NCBI GenBank assembly: GCA_015345905.1
Contig: JADDTR010000004.1
Location: 496,001 to 560,000 of the forward strand
Origin: Aotearoamyces nothofagi
Lineage: Eukaryota > Ascomycota > Leotiomycetes > Leotiales > Tympanidaceae
Length of the DNA stretch: 64,000 bases
Reading direction: 5' to 3'
In this document: piece by piece, positions 1 through 11,266 of the stretch
Layout: the number at the start of each line of letters is the position of its first letter
Position numbering within the stretch: the first letter of the stretch is position 1
Notes under the pieces: model-generated
What the model was told of the DNA's origin: nothing
Database searches by the model: none
The model's input: the letters and a program-made list of their open reading frames with translations, nothing else
Translations under genes and position numbers: made by a program

Positions 1-1106
1 TCGGCGTCTGCTATACCGGCTCGGACTAAGTCCTGCTCTGCCGTCTCTCTACATTCAGCGAGCCGCCGCTTGATCCCTGCAATCTCAATACCACAGTCTC
101 CGTCTCGAAGGAACTGATGAGCTGCATGTTCGCACATACTCTGGCACCACTCCAGGCCGGTGTCTAACTCATCATATATATTCGTAGCAGCACTTTCGCT
201 CTGATAACTTAGTCCGCGCGAGCCAGACGTTGGAACACCTCTAAGGTTTGCTCCACCCTGTGTTACGGCTTTAGGTGAGTCCCTAGTAGGGCCCATTCGC
301 CGCGTACTAACGAATTGAAGTTTTGGAATGGACAATTCGTCATCATCGTCAGCTTCAAGCCCAAGGTCTGGGAGAACTTTCTGTAAAGCATGACCGTTTT
401 GGGTATTTGATATCGTCGTCGGTCCTTTGGGAATAGCTAAGTCATCTCCCTCCTCCTCTTCCTCCTCTTCCTCCTCATCAGAACTTACTTCTAATTCTGC
501 CAATCTCCGCATACTTGCCATTCTAGCAGCCATCTTGCCCTTCCTCATGGCATTTCTTGAACAACTTATATATTTGACCAGTTCTTCGAAAGCATGTTGT
601 ACAGCAGAGTCATAATAGACAATGATCATTGATCGTGTGCGATATTTCGTGGGCTGGGAGCCCGCTGAAGCAAGCGAGTCAGTCTTGCGTTTGCGTGCTA
701 CGGGCGGTGATCCTGGTGATCCTGGTTGGATATTGTTTATGCGTCGCGAAGGTTGTCTTTGTACAGGTGCTGCAGGGGAGGAGCTGGAATGGGGAAGTGG
801 AGGTGCCAAAGGCGTCCCGTCTTTTGTTGATGTCAAATTGGTGGTCCTTGTTAACGTTGGGGGATCGGAGGGCTTTTGTGTAACTTCATGACCATGGTTG
901 ACCTCTTCTTCAATGGCGAAGGTATTCCCTGCATCCTTCGGACGTAAGGACTCGGTGGATCCCTTGTTCTTTAGTGATCGCGTGGGAGGTCGCTGGTCGG
1001 CCAATTGAGCAAGTTCTAATTGCCGACTGGATATCTTACCATTAAGATCATCGAGAAGTTTTTGCCATTCGGGCACGGCAGCTATAAGATCCCGTAAACC
1101 ATCCAT
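1..1106 (-). CDS. Conserved-looking hypothetical protein, N-terminal 368 residues (runs off the window)
   Basis: An uninterrupted reading frame starts at ATG 1104-1106 and stays open to the left edge, so the gene is partial at its 3' end. The protein begins MDGLRDLIAAVPEWQKLL, a helical-looking start, followed by a low-complexity Ser/Pro/Thr-rich and basic stretch. A middle segment around MIIVYYDSAVQHAFEELVKY looks ordered. It is followed by a basic helix rich in Met/Arg/Lys, a run of about nine Glu, and a C-terminal part with evenly placed Cys/Trp (LEWCQSMCEHAA). I do not recognise the family. The acidic run plus basic segments would fit a nuclear or chromatin-associated protein, but that is inference only. 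The absence of stops over 368 codons and ordered segments alternating with linkers support a real gene. Confidence 0.75.
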   Translation of the reverse strand, partial: MDGLRDLIAAVPEWQKLLDDLNGKISSRQLELAQLADQRPPTRSLKNKGSTESLRPKDAGNTFAIEEEVNHGHEVTQKPSDPPTLTRTTNLTSTKDGTPLAPPLPHSSSSPAAPVQRQPSRRINNIQPGSPGSPPVARKRKTDSLASAGSQPTKYRTRSMIIVYYDSAVQHAFEELVKYISCSRNAMRKGKMAARMASMRRLAELEVSSDEEEEEEEEEGDDLAIPKGPTTISNTQNGHALQKVLPDLGLEADDDDELSIPKLQFVSTRRMGPTRDSPKAVTQGGANLRGVPTSGSRGLSYQSESAATNIYDELDTGLEWCQSMCEHAAHQFLRDGDCGIEIAGIKRRLAECRETAEQDLVRAGIADA

Positions 1107-4100
1107 GATGTAGGATAATGATTGTGTGTTGGCCTGGGGGCTTATAAGACGGTTTGTAGATTCGTGTGTGGAGAGTTAAGAGATGTAAAACCGTTGTGAG
1201 AGCGGTAATACGGTAATGAGTGCTGGCATAGGCTGCGTGGTTTTTTATGAGATCATAAATATGCCAGAGTGTACATTGCGACGATGTGCTTTCAAAGGTC
1301 TTATGTGTCTGGAGGGATGTCTTTCGTGGCTATATTTAGAGAATATGTGTGGCTCAGTGTCGTTCGGGGGTCGAGGATGCAAATAGGAAACGAAGGCTTT
1401 TGCGGTACGTGTGCGGGCAGTAATGCTGCGTCTACTTTCGAGTGCGTGTGAGTTGGATGATATATAGAGACAGAGACGTGTAGATGAAGGCACAGCGTCA
1501 ACTGCAGCGTATTGTGTCGATGTTTATCGCTGCTGTCGATCTTTGAGGAAAAGAGGGCTGCGTCTCTTCGCGAGGTTAGCAAAAGCAAGCGGACACCGTC
1601 GGAAACGTACAAGTAGCGGCCGGATTTGACCCGTTCAGGCGAGGACTAAGCTAGGAGCTCAATCGCTTCGTGGGCGCAGTGCAAAGCCGAAGCGTCTTAT
1701 ACTTTGGCGGTCGGTTGGCATGTATATATATATAATAATGTATATATAACACAGCACAGCAACTGGCACACGGGGCCGGACAGGATGCACACAATGACTT
1801 GCTGGCGGTTAGGTGCGCGGCGTTCCACGGATCACATTGATGCACACGCTGCAGTGTGTACGGAGGATGTCTGGACGCAGGATGTAGAACTCGGCGGACG
1901 ACCAAACAAACCAACTGGCCGGGCCCATAGATTAAGTACAATTTGCAGGGCGAAGGATGGAGGACAAGGTTTCGGAGAAAGCTCGCATGTTGCTGCTGCG
2001 ATGTATGTTGGACGTCAAGCTGGTGATCTGAAGCAGGGGGGCAGAGGCTTTCATGCCCGATACTCCTGCCATCCATCCATACAGCGCTTCCTATAAGGCT
2101 ACCTGCGACCTGCAACTAGCAAGGGCGTCGGGGACCATCCAGGAACCCATTTATTTATCGTGCTTGCACGGAATACATTATTCGTACCGCATTCTTCTGC
2201 AGTGCGCACCTCCTCGCGCGCCTCCTGGCTCACCTCGCCTCCTGGCTGGCTTTTCTGAGTTCTAGTGACTTCCAGTTGCCCCGGCGTCACTCATGGACAG
2301 CAAAAACCCAGAAGGATACTAAGACGAGAGCATCAACAATGGCTGTGATAGGCACGCATGAGCTAAAACTTCCGTCAAATTCAAAGACCCTGTTTCCGGT
2401 GTCTTATTCGAAGATCCCGCGACTCTGGCAATGTCTGAGGAATCCTGCTAACTAACAGTGCGCTATAGATCATATCGAGTATGCCGGAACTTAAATAAAT
2501 AGAGTTGTGCCCATTCTCGAATTCATGCAGTAATAATGGGTTCGTCGCTGGTTTTTCTTGTGGCCTTAGCTTGCTGGTCGCTTGGTGGGGAGGAAAGACG
2601 TGCCGTAGCTGCTTCGGGCGGGTTTTTGGCAGCTTCATTAGGGCTTGAACGGGCCAAATGCAGCAATTGTACACGACCAAGGCTCCTTGCCTGAATGCAA
2701 GGCATGGCGCCTCAAGATTCAAACACCGATCCAACAACTCTATTCTCTCACGAGTCAGGACATCTGCCAAGTTTGACTCGTGACGCTTCCTGTGGGATAA
2801 TAACTCGACTCGCGCTACCCTCCCACTGCAGGCGGCCATATCATATCATCGTATCATGACACTTATTGCACGTAGTAGAATGTACAGTGCCGAGTACAGA
2901 CAGCATCGCATCTGCGGTGCGGTGTCTTATTCTCGGCAGACGATGGTGTGTTGCGGGCCGCAAGCACTCCCACTAGTAAGAGATGACAATCATTCTGCCT
3001 GCATCCACACCGCTATGGTATAGACTCATGGATGGAGGACGATGGACGATGGACGATTCCCCAATGCCGATATAGTACTGTGTGCCAGTGAGTGAACGGC
3101 CCCTATAGTATAGCGGCCTAATTCAAACCTTGTCGGCTTGATGCATATGTGCGCAAGGTACACACAGTACAGTAAGTACCAAGTACATTATTACAGAGCC
3201 GTTCAGGCACTGCAAAGTACTCGAGCAGTAAAGCACGGATCGGGTCCTCTGGCCCATGGTCCATGTGTGAAGGGGATGTAGACGCGCGGCGTCTACGGAA
3301 AACGGAAAGCAATCCGATACCACGCTATGCGCAAAAGATCCGGGGACCTCGGGGACTACCAACTCTCGAACGCCAAAGGATCCAAGGACGCATCCTCTCT
3401 GATGCAGCTTCCTCACTCGGATCCGACTCCGCCGTCAGCCAGCTTCTGCCAGAACATCGATCAACATGATGCAATTGCCTCAAGAACAAATACGCCGTTC
3501 ACACTCAGTAGTCGGAGATTGGAGAGCCTCGATTCAGTCGGCTCTACCGAAACCTGTTTACTGCGTTCCTTGAAGCATACTCCAGCACCATTGCACATGT
3601 GCACGCAGATGTAGATCGCAGGCACTACTGCGGTATACGAGTTCGACCCCCCGTACACGTCCAGTCTGCATCAAACTTCTCTTCATTTGCCTTGAGATTG
3701 GCTTCCGCAGCATTGGGATTTGATAGGAGCCAGTAATGGCCTCTCTCCATTGCTCTTCGGTGAGAGTGTCGGACTTTCTCAATGTGATGCAAGTGCCAAG
3801 CAAGGAATGGGGGTTTCGTCAAGTAGAATCTGTACCCGATCCAACTGTCCAATGTTGGGCTCATGCGAGCTGAGCGTCACATTGTCCATTGATCGACTAC
3901 AATGTAAATCAAATCACATAGAGAATACAGTATGTAATAATGTGATAATATGCCTGTCTACGCTCTCTCTGCCTTACAGAGGACGCAGCCAACTATGCAG
4001 ATGGGCGAGTAGCATGCGCGAATAGACAATAGTGGTACGAGACTAAGGGCAGACTTCCAGGAACATTGCATGAGCGCGTGAGCGCTGAGTGCGTGAGTGC

Positions 4101-5069
4101 CGTGAATGCATGACGGGATCTGTGTTGTCGTATCGTAAACTCGTAATAGATTATCGTGCGTCGAGAAAAGCCGATAGGGATAGCAGCGTTGACAGCTGAG
4201 GAGGGGAGGTGGAGTGATCAAAGTCAGCTAGGGAGAAAACGAGATGAGATTGCATTATGGATTCATCGGTCCTTGGCCAACAAAGGAACCAACATAACTT
4301 CGTATCTTTAGTACAGTACATACTCCCTCGAATATTTCCAGAAAGGAGTACAGATCAAACCCCGCTTGTCTTTCCCTTATTTGGTAACAGTTTTCAGGTT
4401 ATCGAAAGATTATTGGCCGTAGCATTCCCAAGATCTGCCCTAAGCCTTTAGGATTAATACTCTCCAACGTAGAACACCACTTTTAGTCTTCCAGAAGCTT
4501 CGGAAAAGGTGGGTGTAATCGGCTCATTGCTCCCGATATCATCGAGAAAAGATTATACATACCACAGTAGGTATAACGGGGCTACTCCATCACTAGTAGC
4601 CCACACTGTTGTTTGTTCCATAACGCGGATACAGGGGTTGTACGGAGTCCAGTCTGCCATATGTTCCCCACGCGAATCCACCGAGAACAGAAGGCAACGG
4701 CGCGAATTTGAGAATATTTCAGCTCCTCATGGCCTAAGATCAGTGCCTGTATGGAGTATCGCGTGTGCAAGTACGAGCAGCCAAACAGATCTATTTCCGA
4801 TCGAACTCCACCGCTAGATGAAAGGGTGGTTAGTTACTAAGTAGATGCGTCGCCATGAAGCACGTGGCCATTATCTACGTAAGGCAGCAGATGTCAGCAG
4901 TATCGAAAGAATTCCCGAGTATATGAAGTACCGAAGTACCGAGGTACCGAGAACCATGTTCACAATCCGGAACTCGTGGATATGATCTGTTTCCTGGTGT
5001 ATGCCACGATCAGCTCTCGATTGTCATATCGATTGTCATATTGTGTCTATTTCAATTATCCATAGTTCT
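1107..5069. other. Gene-free stretch of about 4 kb
   Basis: Only short, compositionally random frames are present on either strand; none resembles a known protein or has convincing exon structure. There is a short (TA)-rich patch near 1720-1750. No tRNA, rRNA or transposon coding sequence was seen. It contains the promoter of the left-edge gene and the 3' end of the flavoprotein gene. An RNA-only or multi-intron small gene cannot be excluded. Confidence 0.5.
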
Positions 5070-5939
5070 CTAAGGCCATAGTTCTTCTTTCTTCCACTCG
5101 CCGATGTCATTTCCTCCATGTCCAGCTTGGCCATCCGTAGGTCTAACGTGCGTAAACTTCCATCTTCTCGCCTTATTCGGCTCACTGAAGTCTAACTGCT
5201 CGACCTCATCCGGTCTGATAATCACAACCCTGAAGTTTCTCCTGGCAATCTCATCATCCAATGTAGTAACCTTCTGTCCGAGCGCCACCCCTTTCTCAGT
5301 TGGCAGTATGCTCACCGGGGTTCCTGGAGCAGGGTTCTTGAAGCTGCCTCTCATGCCAGGACCTAAATTGCCAAAATGTGCCGTGAGTTCTTTCTCCCAA
5401 GACCATCCATGCTTACCCTCTTCCTCGACCACCCGCATTCGCTCCCCAATCTTGCTCTTGACCGTGCGTACGCCGCTACTCTCCTCTCCCGAGCCCTCTA
5501 TATCCGGGCCGACAATATATGCCTCTCCTTTGAACCGCCACTGTGTCATGACATCCTTGATCCAAAAGACCGCCTCGACTGGGCCTCCGCCTCCACTGCC
5601 CTGGCTCTGGCTGACCTCTCCGTGTCCCTGTGAGCTTGCAAATAACTCGGATACCTTGTTCATTCTGACATCGGTTGTAAAAGTCAGCAAGTCTGACTCG
5701 TAGACTCGTTCGTTCTTCGGAGCATTGTTGAGTTTGTTCTCGGGGATCTCACCCCACATCCCGCGGAACACGCAGTATCTAGCACGCGGCACATACGGTG
5801 TAGCAGCGTTCTTATCTTCGCTGAGCTGTAGAGAGGTAAAGACGAATTCAGCTGAGTCAACTTTTGACAGGTGAGAGAGGAAGTCTGGACGCCAGGGCGC
5901 GGCACCGACGCTGGGCGGGGTTGTGGACAAGACAGACAT
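5070..5939 (-). CDS. PNPOx-like (Alr4036-type) FMN-binding split-barrel protein
   Basis: Single-exon gene of 289 residues. The opening (APWRPDFLSHLSKVDSAEFVF), the middle YCVFRGMWGEIPENKLN, the TTDVRMNKVSEL strand and the Trp-containing WIKDVMTQWRFKGEAYI stretch are typical of the fungal Pyridox_oxase_2/Alr4036 family, related to yeast YLR456W and YPR172W. The protein ends with RRWKFTHVRPTDGQ and a short tail. Family members adopt the pyridoxamine 5'-phosphate oxidase fold and are predicted to bind FMN; a true PNPOx activity has not been generally shown for them. A Gly/Ser-rich insert (SQGHGEVSQSQGSGGGG) sits in a loop. It is divergent from the GH28 gene with an 862-bp shared upstream region. 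Confidence 0.85.
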   Translation of the reverse strand: MSVLSTTPPSVGAAPWRPDFLSHLSKVDSAEFVFTSLQLSEDKNAATPYVPRARYCVFRGMWGEIPENKLNNAPKNERVYESDLLTFTTDVRMNKVSELFASSQGHGEVSQSQGSGGGGPVEAVFWIKDVMTQWRFKGEAYIVGPDIEGSGEESSGVRTVKSKIGERMRVVEEEGKHGWSWEKELTAHFGNLGPGMRGSFKNPAPGTPVSILPTEKGVALGQKVTTLDDEIARRNFRVVIIRPDEVEQLDFSEPNKARRWKFTHVRPTDGQAGHGGNDIGEWKKEELWP

Positions 5940-6382
5940 TGTGCGGGCGAGGCGCGCAAGACGGGTTGCGGCTGAAGAAGCTATGATGAATTGTTGTTGT
6001 TGTAAGAACCGGGGAAGGATTCAAGCTGATTCGAGATGATGTGAGGGATAAAATACTACCTTTTGCTGCCTTATATGCGTGACAGAGCTTCATTGTGATG
6101 ACGATTAGAAGCCGATAAGCTTCCTGATTGTGGCGCCTTGCCGACGGAGACTTCTACACATTCATTCGCCCATTAAGCATACCTGTTATGTCGACGCATC
6201 ACGTACTTAACAGACTGTTTTTATGTATATCAGAAGCTACTGTCCTGATTACTACATTAGTTTATACGACTTAACGATACCAATATGGATGGTCTTACTG
6301 TGTTTGCGGCTGCAAACTACCCCAGCTTCTTAATTCGGCTCCCGGTTCAATGCTCACCGACAAATGACGATTTCATCTAAAC

Positions 6383-6389
6383 GGCTAAA
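6383..6389 (+). promoter_or_regulatory. Possible XlnR-type site GGCTAAA in the divergent promoter
   Basis: GGCTAAA matches the published XlnR/XYR1 core (GGCTAAA/GGCTAR). It lies about 413 bp before the GH28 start codon and about 444 bp before the flavoprotein start. A 7-bp match occurs often by chance, so function is inferred only from its placement in front of a plant-cell-wall-degrading enzyme gene. The rest of 5940-6801 shows no gene. Confidence 0.3.
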
Positions 6390-6801
6390 CTCCCGTATTG
6401 ACGACGATCTCGTCACCTCTCCACACTACAAAATCAGTCCTTGGGAAATTGTTCCCGGATAATTTTGCCTCCAATCATGTTAAGCGTAGGTCAATTACCC
6501 CGTCTTCAAATACTAGGAAAGGGGCGTTCAACAGGTACTACCGGCTTCTGTATGGCTCATTTGAGCAACGGTTTGCCTGTTCTCCGCATCTAAGCTTTCA
6601 CTGCGTTTAAACTAATCTAATAGTTGGGCTGGACTTCTGTTCCTGATTTCATGAGATATGTAAGTATTATAGATATTAAAAAGGTAGACACTTGTCTCTT
6701 TCCCTGTTCGTCATTCTCCTCTCGCTCTTCTCAAATATCGAGAGACAATCCAAGGTCTAGACATAGTCTGAGAGTGTCTAGAGTTCAAATCTCCGTTCAG
6801 T

Positions 6802-8367
6802 ATGCGCTACTCGTTCTTCCCAGTGCTCTCTATAATAACATTGGCACCTCTTATCTCTGGCACCTCAACTCCATGGGGTGGTTCGACACCTACAAGTCCT
6901 AGTCACAACGGTCAGACCTGTACAGTTCGAGCCCATGGCAATAAAATAGATGACACGGCCCAGATTCTTGCCGCATTCCAGAACTGCAACAGTGGAGGAA
7001 TAGTGGTATTCCCAGAAGACCAAGATTACTATATTGCTACGAGACTGAATCCCGTTATCTATGACGTTACAATTGAGTGGAAAGGGTCTTGGACGGTATG
7101 GACTTCTCAAAGCATCTTCAACACATTTCTCTTCCTATTTCTAGTAGTGAAAATTAAGGTCTCAGTGAGCATTTCTAATATTTGTTCAATATAGTTATCG
7201 GATGACTTAAATTACTGGCGTAATAATTCCTATCTAGTTGCCTTCCAGAACCACAGGGCTGGAGTCGTCTTTAGTGGCGAACGCATACATATCAATGGGT
7301 ATGGCAGTGGTGGTATATACGGAAACGGAAACGCTTGGTATAATGAGGAGCAGGCTGTAACGCGGGAAGGCCGTCCTATGCCATTTGTTTTCTGGAACGT
7401 CAGCGATGTTTACGTTGAACACTGTGAGCTTTTCCCGGGATTTTGTCCTTGATTTAAGGATTAACATGCAATAGTCTTCGTCAAAGATCCACCGCTCTGG
7501 TCAGTGAATGTCATGAACGGTACGAACTTGTGGTTTGACGACATCTATGTCAATGCGACAGCAGTTAATGCGCCATATGGCACGAACTGGGCTCAGAACA
7601 CCGATGGTTTTGATACCATGGACGCATACAATGTTAGATTGACCAACTTCGTTTACCAGGGTGGTGACGACTGCATTGCTGTAAAACCAAGGTCTTATAA
7701 CTTATATATCGAAAATGTAAGTCTCAGCCATATAAATTCATAATTCACTAATTAAAATAAAGCAGGTTACCTGCCACGGTGGAAACGGTATTGCAATTGG
7801 CAGTCTAGGCCAGTATCTTGAAGACTCCTCCGTCATTAATGTTCTTGTAAAGGAAGTCAATATCTTGACCTACAACAAAGACATGCATAATTCGGCATAT
7901 ATCAAAACCTGGACGGGAGCACTTGTAAACCAAACTGGCTACGAGAGCGATTATCAGCCCCGAGGGGGTGGATGGTATGCTTGCCTTATTTCATTATGAT
8001 TCATAAATGTTAATTGAGATCTTCTAGGGGCGTCGTACAAAACATCCGCTTTGAGAACTTCTTTATTCAGGGTGCAGCAGCTGGGCCTTCAATCAATCAG
8101 GACTCTGGTGCAAACAGTACTACTAAGGGTATTTCTTTGATGGAGGTCTCGAATATCGCATTTGTAAATTTCAAAGGTTATATTGCTGATACAACAGGGA
8201 ATAAGACAGCGAGTATCAGTGGTTCTAAGCTGTATCCTTCCTTTAATATTGCGTTTCAGAATATCAGTCTTGCTAGCTCCGAGGATGGGGCGGAATATTC
8301 GGCACAGGGTACGTGTACATATGTTGCTCCAGGAGGGGTGAGCGGGTTGACAGGTTCGGGGTGTTGA
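6802..8367 (+). CDS. Secreted GH28 exopolygalacturonase-like enzyme
   Basis: Five exons: 6802-7095, 7195-7423, 7475-7716, 7766-7974, 8028-8367. All introns are GT..AG and the reading frame is continuous, giving 437 residues, normal for fungal exo-acting GH28. An N-terminal signal peptide is evident (MRYSFFPVLSIITLAPLISG). Family signatures: NTDGFD (catalytic Asp), GGDDC (the Asp pair), GGNGIAIGSLGQY in place of the classical GHGxS box, and AYIKTWTG in place of RIK. The last two fit the exo-acting fungal subgroup rather than endopolygalacturonases. Several Asn-X-Ser/Thr sites suggest glycosylation. The product is expected to release galacturonic acid from pectin chain ends outside the cell. 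Pectinase genes are commonly under carbon-source control; a GGCTAAA site lies upstream. Confidence 0.93.
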
Positions 8368-8722
8368 CCTTGTTAACCTTGGTGAAAAGCCTGAGCGTCG
8401 GTTGATACTGAATAAGAGATATGCACAAAGTATAGCATGGCAATGAAGGATGGATATAATAGAGTTAACGCTTTACATGCTATAGAGTATGTGAAACTGC
8501 ACCTAGCTATATAACCAAAACCCATGACGCTATATTAGAAGCTCTTACTAGTCTCTGGCTATAGTATTTTATTAGATTTAAGGCTGTGTTCTCTACAGTA
8601 AAGTCTATTATCAATTATAATGCAAGTGAAGTAGCACTTCCTCGTGTGGGAGCTATTATAAACATATGTTTATCTGGTTGTTCTGATCTAGGAGGCTAGG
8701 ATAGCAATATATTCTCTTTGCA

Positions 8723-8728
8723 CACGTG
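8723..8728 (+). promoter_or_regulatory. CACGTG E-box upstream of the Arc1-like gene
   Basis: The palindrome CACGTG, within ACACGTGAC, sits 181 bp before the start codon at 8909. It is the core bound by bHLH factors such as Cbf1 in fungi. Similar sites occur at 16767, 55697 and 63803. Function is inferred from position only. Confidence 0.3.
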
Positions 8729-8908
8729 ACTGTGACTCGCATGCCCCGCCAAAATTTTGAAGCTCAAACGAACTTCCAGTCTGTAGAACCTTAACACGCC
8801 CACAGCTCTCAACACAACATAAAGTCTTCTTACCTCACCGTCAAGCTGTTATCCACCAAATTTATCACTCGCGTGATTCGGGCATCAGCTCCGCTCCGCA
8901 TAAGAACC

Positions 8909-10147
8909 ATGTCTACCTTCGAAAAGCTCACATACAGTGAGACCGAAAATGCAGAAATAAACCAATGGCTTACCACCGCTGACCGTCTGAAGACCGTCAC
9001 TGAACCAAGCCCTCTGCTCATCACTCTAAATGCCCATCTTGCGTCGCGCACTACCCTCCTTGGTTCCAAGCCATCGAAGGCCGATGTAGCTCTCTACGAA
9101 GCGCTGGCACCACAAGTCTCGAAATGGACGCCCGAGCAAAGAACTGGTAAAGGTGGACATCCAAATATTGTCCGTCATATCGACTTCGTACAGAACTCAC
9201 CAATATTTGGCCTAAGCATTAGCGATGCTGAGAAGGTCAAGGTTAATGTTGACGAGGTCCTCTATGTTAAGCCACCCGTCGATGCGAAAGCCGAGAAGGA
9301 GCGTTTGAAGAAGGAGAAGGCAGCTGCAGCTGCAGCCGGTGGCGAGGCCACTCTTGCTGATCGCACAGGCAATGGAGGAAAGAAGGACAAGAGCATTGTG
9401 GAGAAAGTAGAGGACAAGTTGACTGGAACTAAAGCTGCGGTTGCGGCGACTGTTTTAGGCGATGGTCATAAAACCGAGAAGAAGGCCAAGAAGGAGAAAG
9501 CACCAAAGCCACAGAAAGCCCCTGCGGCCGCTGCCCCTCTGTCTCCGTCTCTGATTGATTTGCGCGTTGGGCACATTTTGAAGGCGGTGAAGCACCCAGA
9601 AGCGGATTCATTATATGTTTCTACGATTGCTATGGGGGATAAGGCAGGTGCAGATGATACGTCTGAATACGACGGACAGGTTGTTCGCACCGTGTGCTCT
9701 GGTCTCAATGGATTGGTGCCTTTGGAAGAAATGCAGGGACGCAAGGTTATTGTTGTTTGTAACTTAAAGCCGGTCAAAATGCGGGGTATCAAGTCGGCGG
9801 CAATGGTTCTTGCTGCGTCTCCCAGGCTAAAGGAGGGAGAAGAAGACCACCACGCTGGACCAGTTGAGCTAGTGTCACCTCCAGCGGATGCAAAGGCTGG
9901 TGAGAGAGTTTACTTTGAGGGATGGAAGGGTGAACCTGAGGGGGTACTCAACCCAAAGAAAAAGGTTTGGGAGATGATCCAACCAGGCTTCACTACTACG
10001 CCAGAACTCGAGGTTGCATTTGATGCAGGTGCTGTAAAAGAATTGAGCAAAGAGGGCGAGGATCCAAAGACAGGCCTGGGCAAACTTGTTACGGAAAGTG
10101 GAGGTGTATGCAAAGTCAAGAGCTTGACGAACGGCATTGTACGATAG
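8909..10147 (+). CDS. ARC1: Arc1-like tRNA-binding cofactor of aminoacyl-tRNA synthetases (EMAPII/TRBP domain)
   Basis: Single exon. The start at 8909 (MSTFEKLTYSETENAEINQWL) is preferred to an in-frame ATG 36 nt upstream because homologous proteins begin with this GST-like helical domain. Residues about 1-115 form the GST-C-like domain that in yeast Arc1 binds Met- and Glu-tRNA synthetases. About 120-205 is a Lys/Ala/Glu-rich linker typical of the tRNA-contacting middle region. About 211-400 is the OB-fold tRNA-binding domain (IDLRVGHILKAVKHPEADSLY, VVCNLKPVKMRGIKSAAMVL). The product (412 residues) should sit in the cytoplasm, deliver tRNA to the synthetases and raise aminoacylation efficiency. 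A few EMAPII-domain proteins have other names (G4p1), but domain order fits Arc1. Confidence 0.93.
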   Translation: MSTFEKLTYSETENAEINQWLTTADRLKTVTEPSPLLITLNAHLASRTTLLGSKPSKADVALYEALAPQVSKWTPEQRTGKGGHPNIVRHIDFVQNSPIFGLSISDAEKVKVNVDEVLYVKPPVDAKAEKERLKKEKAAAAAAGGEATLADRTGNGGKKDKSIVEKVEDKLTGTKAAVAATVLGDGHKTEKKAKKEKAPKPQKAPAAAAPLSPSLIDLRVGHILKAVKHPEADSLYVSTIAMGDKAGADDTSEYDGQVVRTVCSGLNGLVPLEEMQGRKVIVVCNLKPVKMRGIKSAAMVLAASPRLKEGEEDHHAGPVELVSPPADAKAGERVYFEGWKGEPEGVLNPKKKVWEMIQPGFTTTPELEVAFDAGAVKELSKEGEDPKTGLGKLVTESGGVCKVKSLTNGIVR

Positions 10148-10305
10148 ATATGTACACCCGGCATGTCAGGAATATTATAAATAGAACTTGAAAGTTATCC
10201 GAACATGATTCCAATTCATTAATCTTAGTTATCATTCTAGTTGCCCTCTTATGAGCTGAGTTTATACACATATATACATTCACTTGCATCCGAACACCAT
10301 TTCCA

Positions 10306-10710
10306 TTATGGCGGATGTGCTGACCCCTTCTCATCTTTACGGCTCTTGTCAGTCTTAAAGCCTAGCAACTCTCCCACTATCCCCGGCGGCTTAGGAATTG
10401 GGCATTCCCTCCGAGACCTCTTCTCTATCATTTGCTCCATCGTCGCATCGTCCTCATCTATAAAGCCATCTTCAAGGTGCTTAACATCTTTCAAGCTTCC
10501 CTTCTCAGGTCCATCCGGGTTGACACATTTCCGACGCCTCCGCCGCCTTCGCTGCGTTCCATCTGGTGACATTTCTCCATCTGCATACATTATTCGTGGA
10601 GCTGGACATGGTATAATGTGTGGCATTCCCACGACAAGGAAGCTGGCAAGGAGAGTGGTTGCGAAGAGAGACGAGGTGAGCCGTGAGCGAGGATGGAGAT
10701 GGGGTGGCAT
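10306..10710 (-). CDS. Small membrane-anchored hypothetical protein (134 residues)
   Basis: Intact single exon. The N-terminus has a short basic lead followed by one hydrophobic segment (LFATTLLASFLVVGMPHIIP, about residues 15-35), compatible with an inner-membrane anchor or a mitochondrial signal-anchor. Next come CPAPRIMYADGEMSPDG, a run of Arg (RRRRRRRK), an acidic stretch and a conserved-looking C-terminal motif ECPIPKPPGIVGELLGF. The paired Cys-Pro motifs and length suggest a conserved small fungal protein, but I cannot name a function. It is convergent with the Arc1 gene (159 bp apart) and shares a 556-bp divergent region with PPG1. Confidence 0.7.
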   Translation of the reverse strand: MPPHLHPRSRLTSSLFATTLLASFLVVGMPHIIPCPAPRIMYADGEMSPDGTQRRRRRRRKCVNPDGPEKGSLKDVKHLEDGFIDEDDATMEQMIEKRSRRECPIPKPPGIVGELLGFKTDKSRKDEKGSAHPP

Positions 10711-11266
10711 GACGACGTTGTATACGAATTGAACTCGAGAGGACGGTCTACGAAGATTCAGTATTGCATCAATTGATAGGAGAGAACAAAGCTCTTACAT
10801 TGAACTATTGACACTTCATGGAAAGGAGCGTTGCGGGGTGATCTGTGGTGATGTGCAGTCGACCTCTGGAGATATTCTGGGCGAGTTGAAATGCATGTAA
10901 ATCTAATCGGGCTAAGTGAGTCTAGCGCAATCTTGCAAGCTTGCCGGCGCAACTGCAATTCCGATACCAAAATGCACAATAAACGCGGCACCGAGGCACG
11001 AGCCCACCTACCGCGATACCCAGCGATATAGCATATAAGATACATTTCACCAAGCCCTAGGCACTGCAGCAACGATCATTCTGTCGAACCCTCTCAGGAA
11101 AGCTTCGTGTTTGCCAATAACCAACTGCGCGCCACCTCAAGCCCACGAAGTTAAAACTTCAGACCTGCGAACAAGACCAACAGTTTGGTTGAAGGGACGG
11201 AATAGACGATACATAGCAGGAGGGACGCGCGGTTGTGCGCGATCCTAACCTGGGCGAGGAGACATC

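Noticed and set aside
1651-2115. 154-codon minus-strand frame in the left gene-free region
   Set aside because: Composition is random-like (His/Cys/Ser-rich), no domain, and the opposite strand is equally open.
3630-3655. GTTCGACCCC resembling a tRNA B box
   Set aside because: No matching A box, acceptor stem or anticodon arm could be placed upstream.
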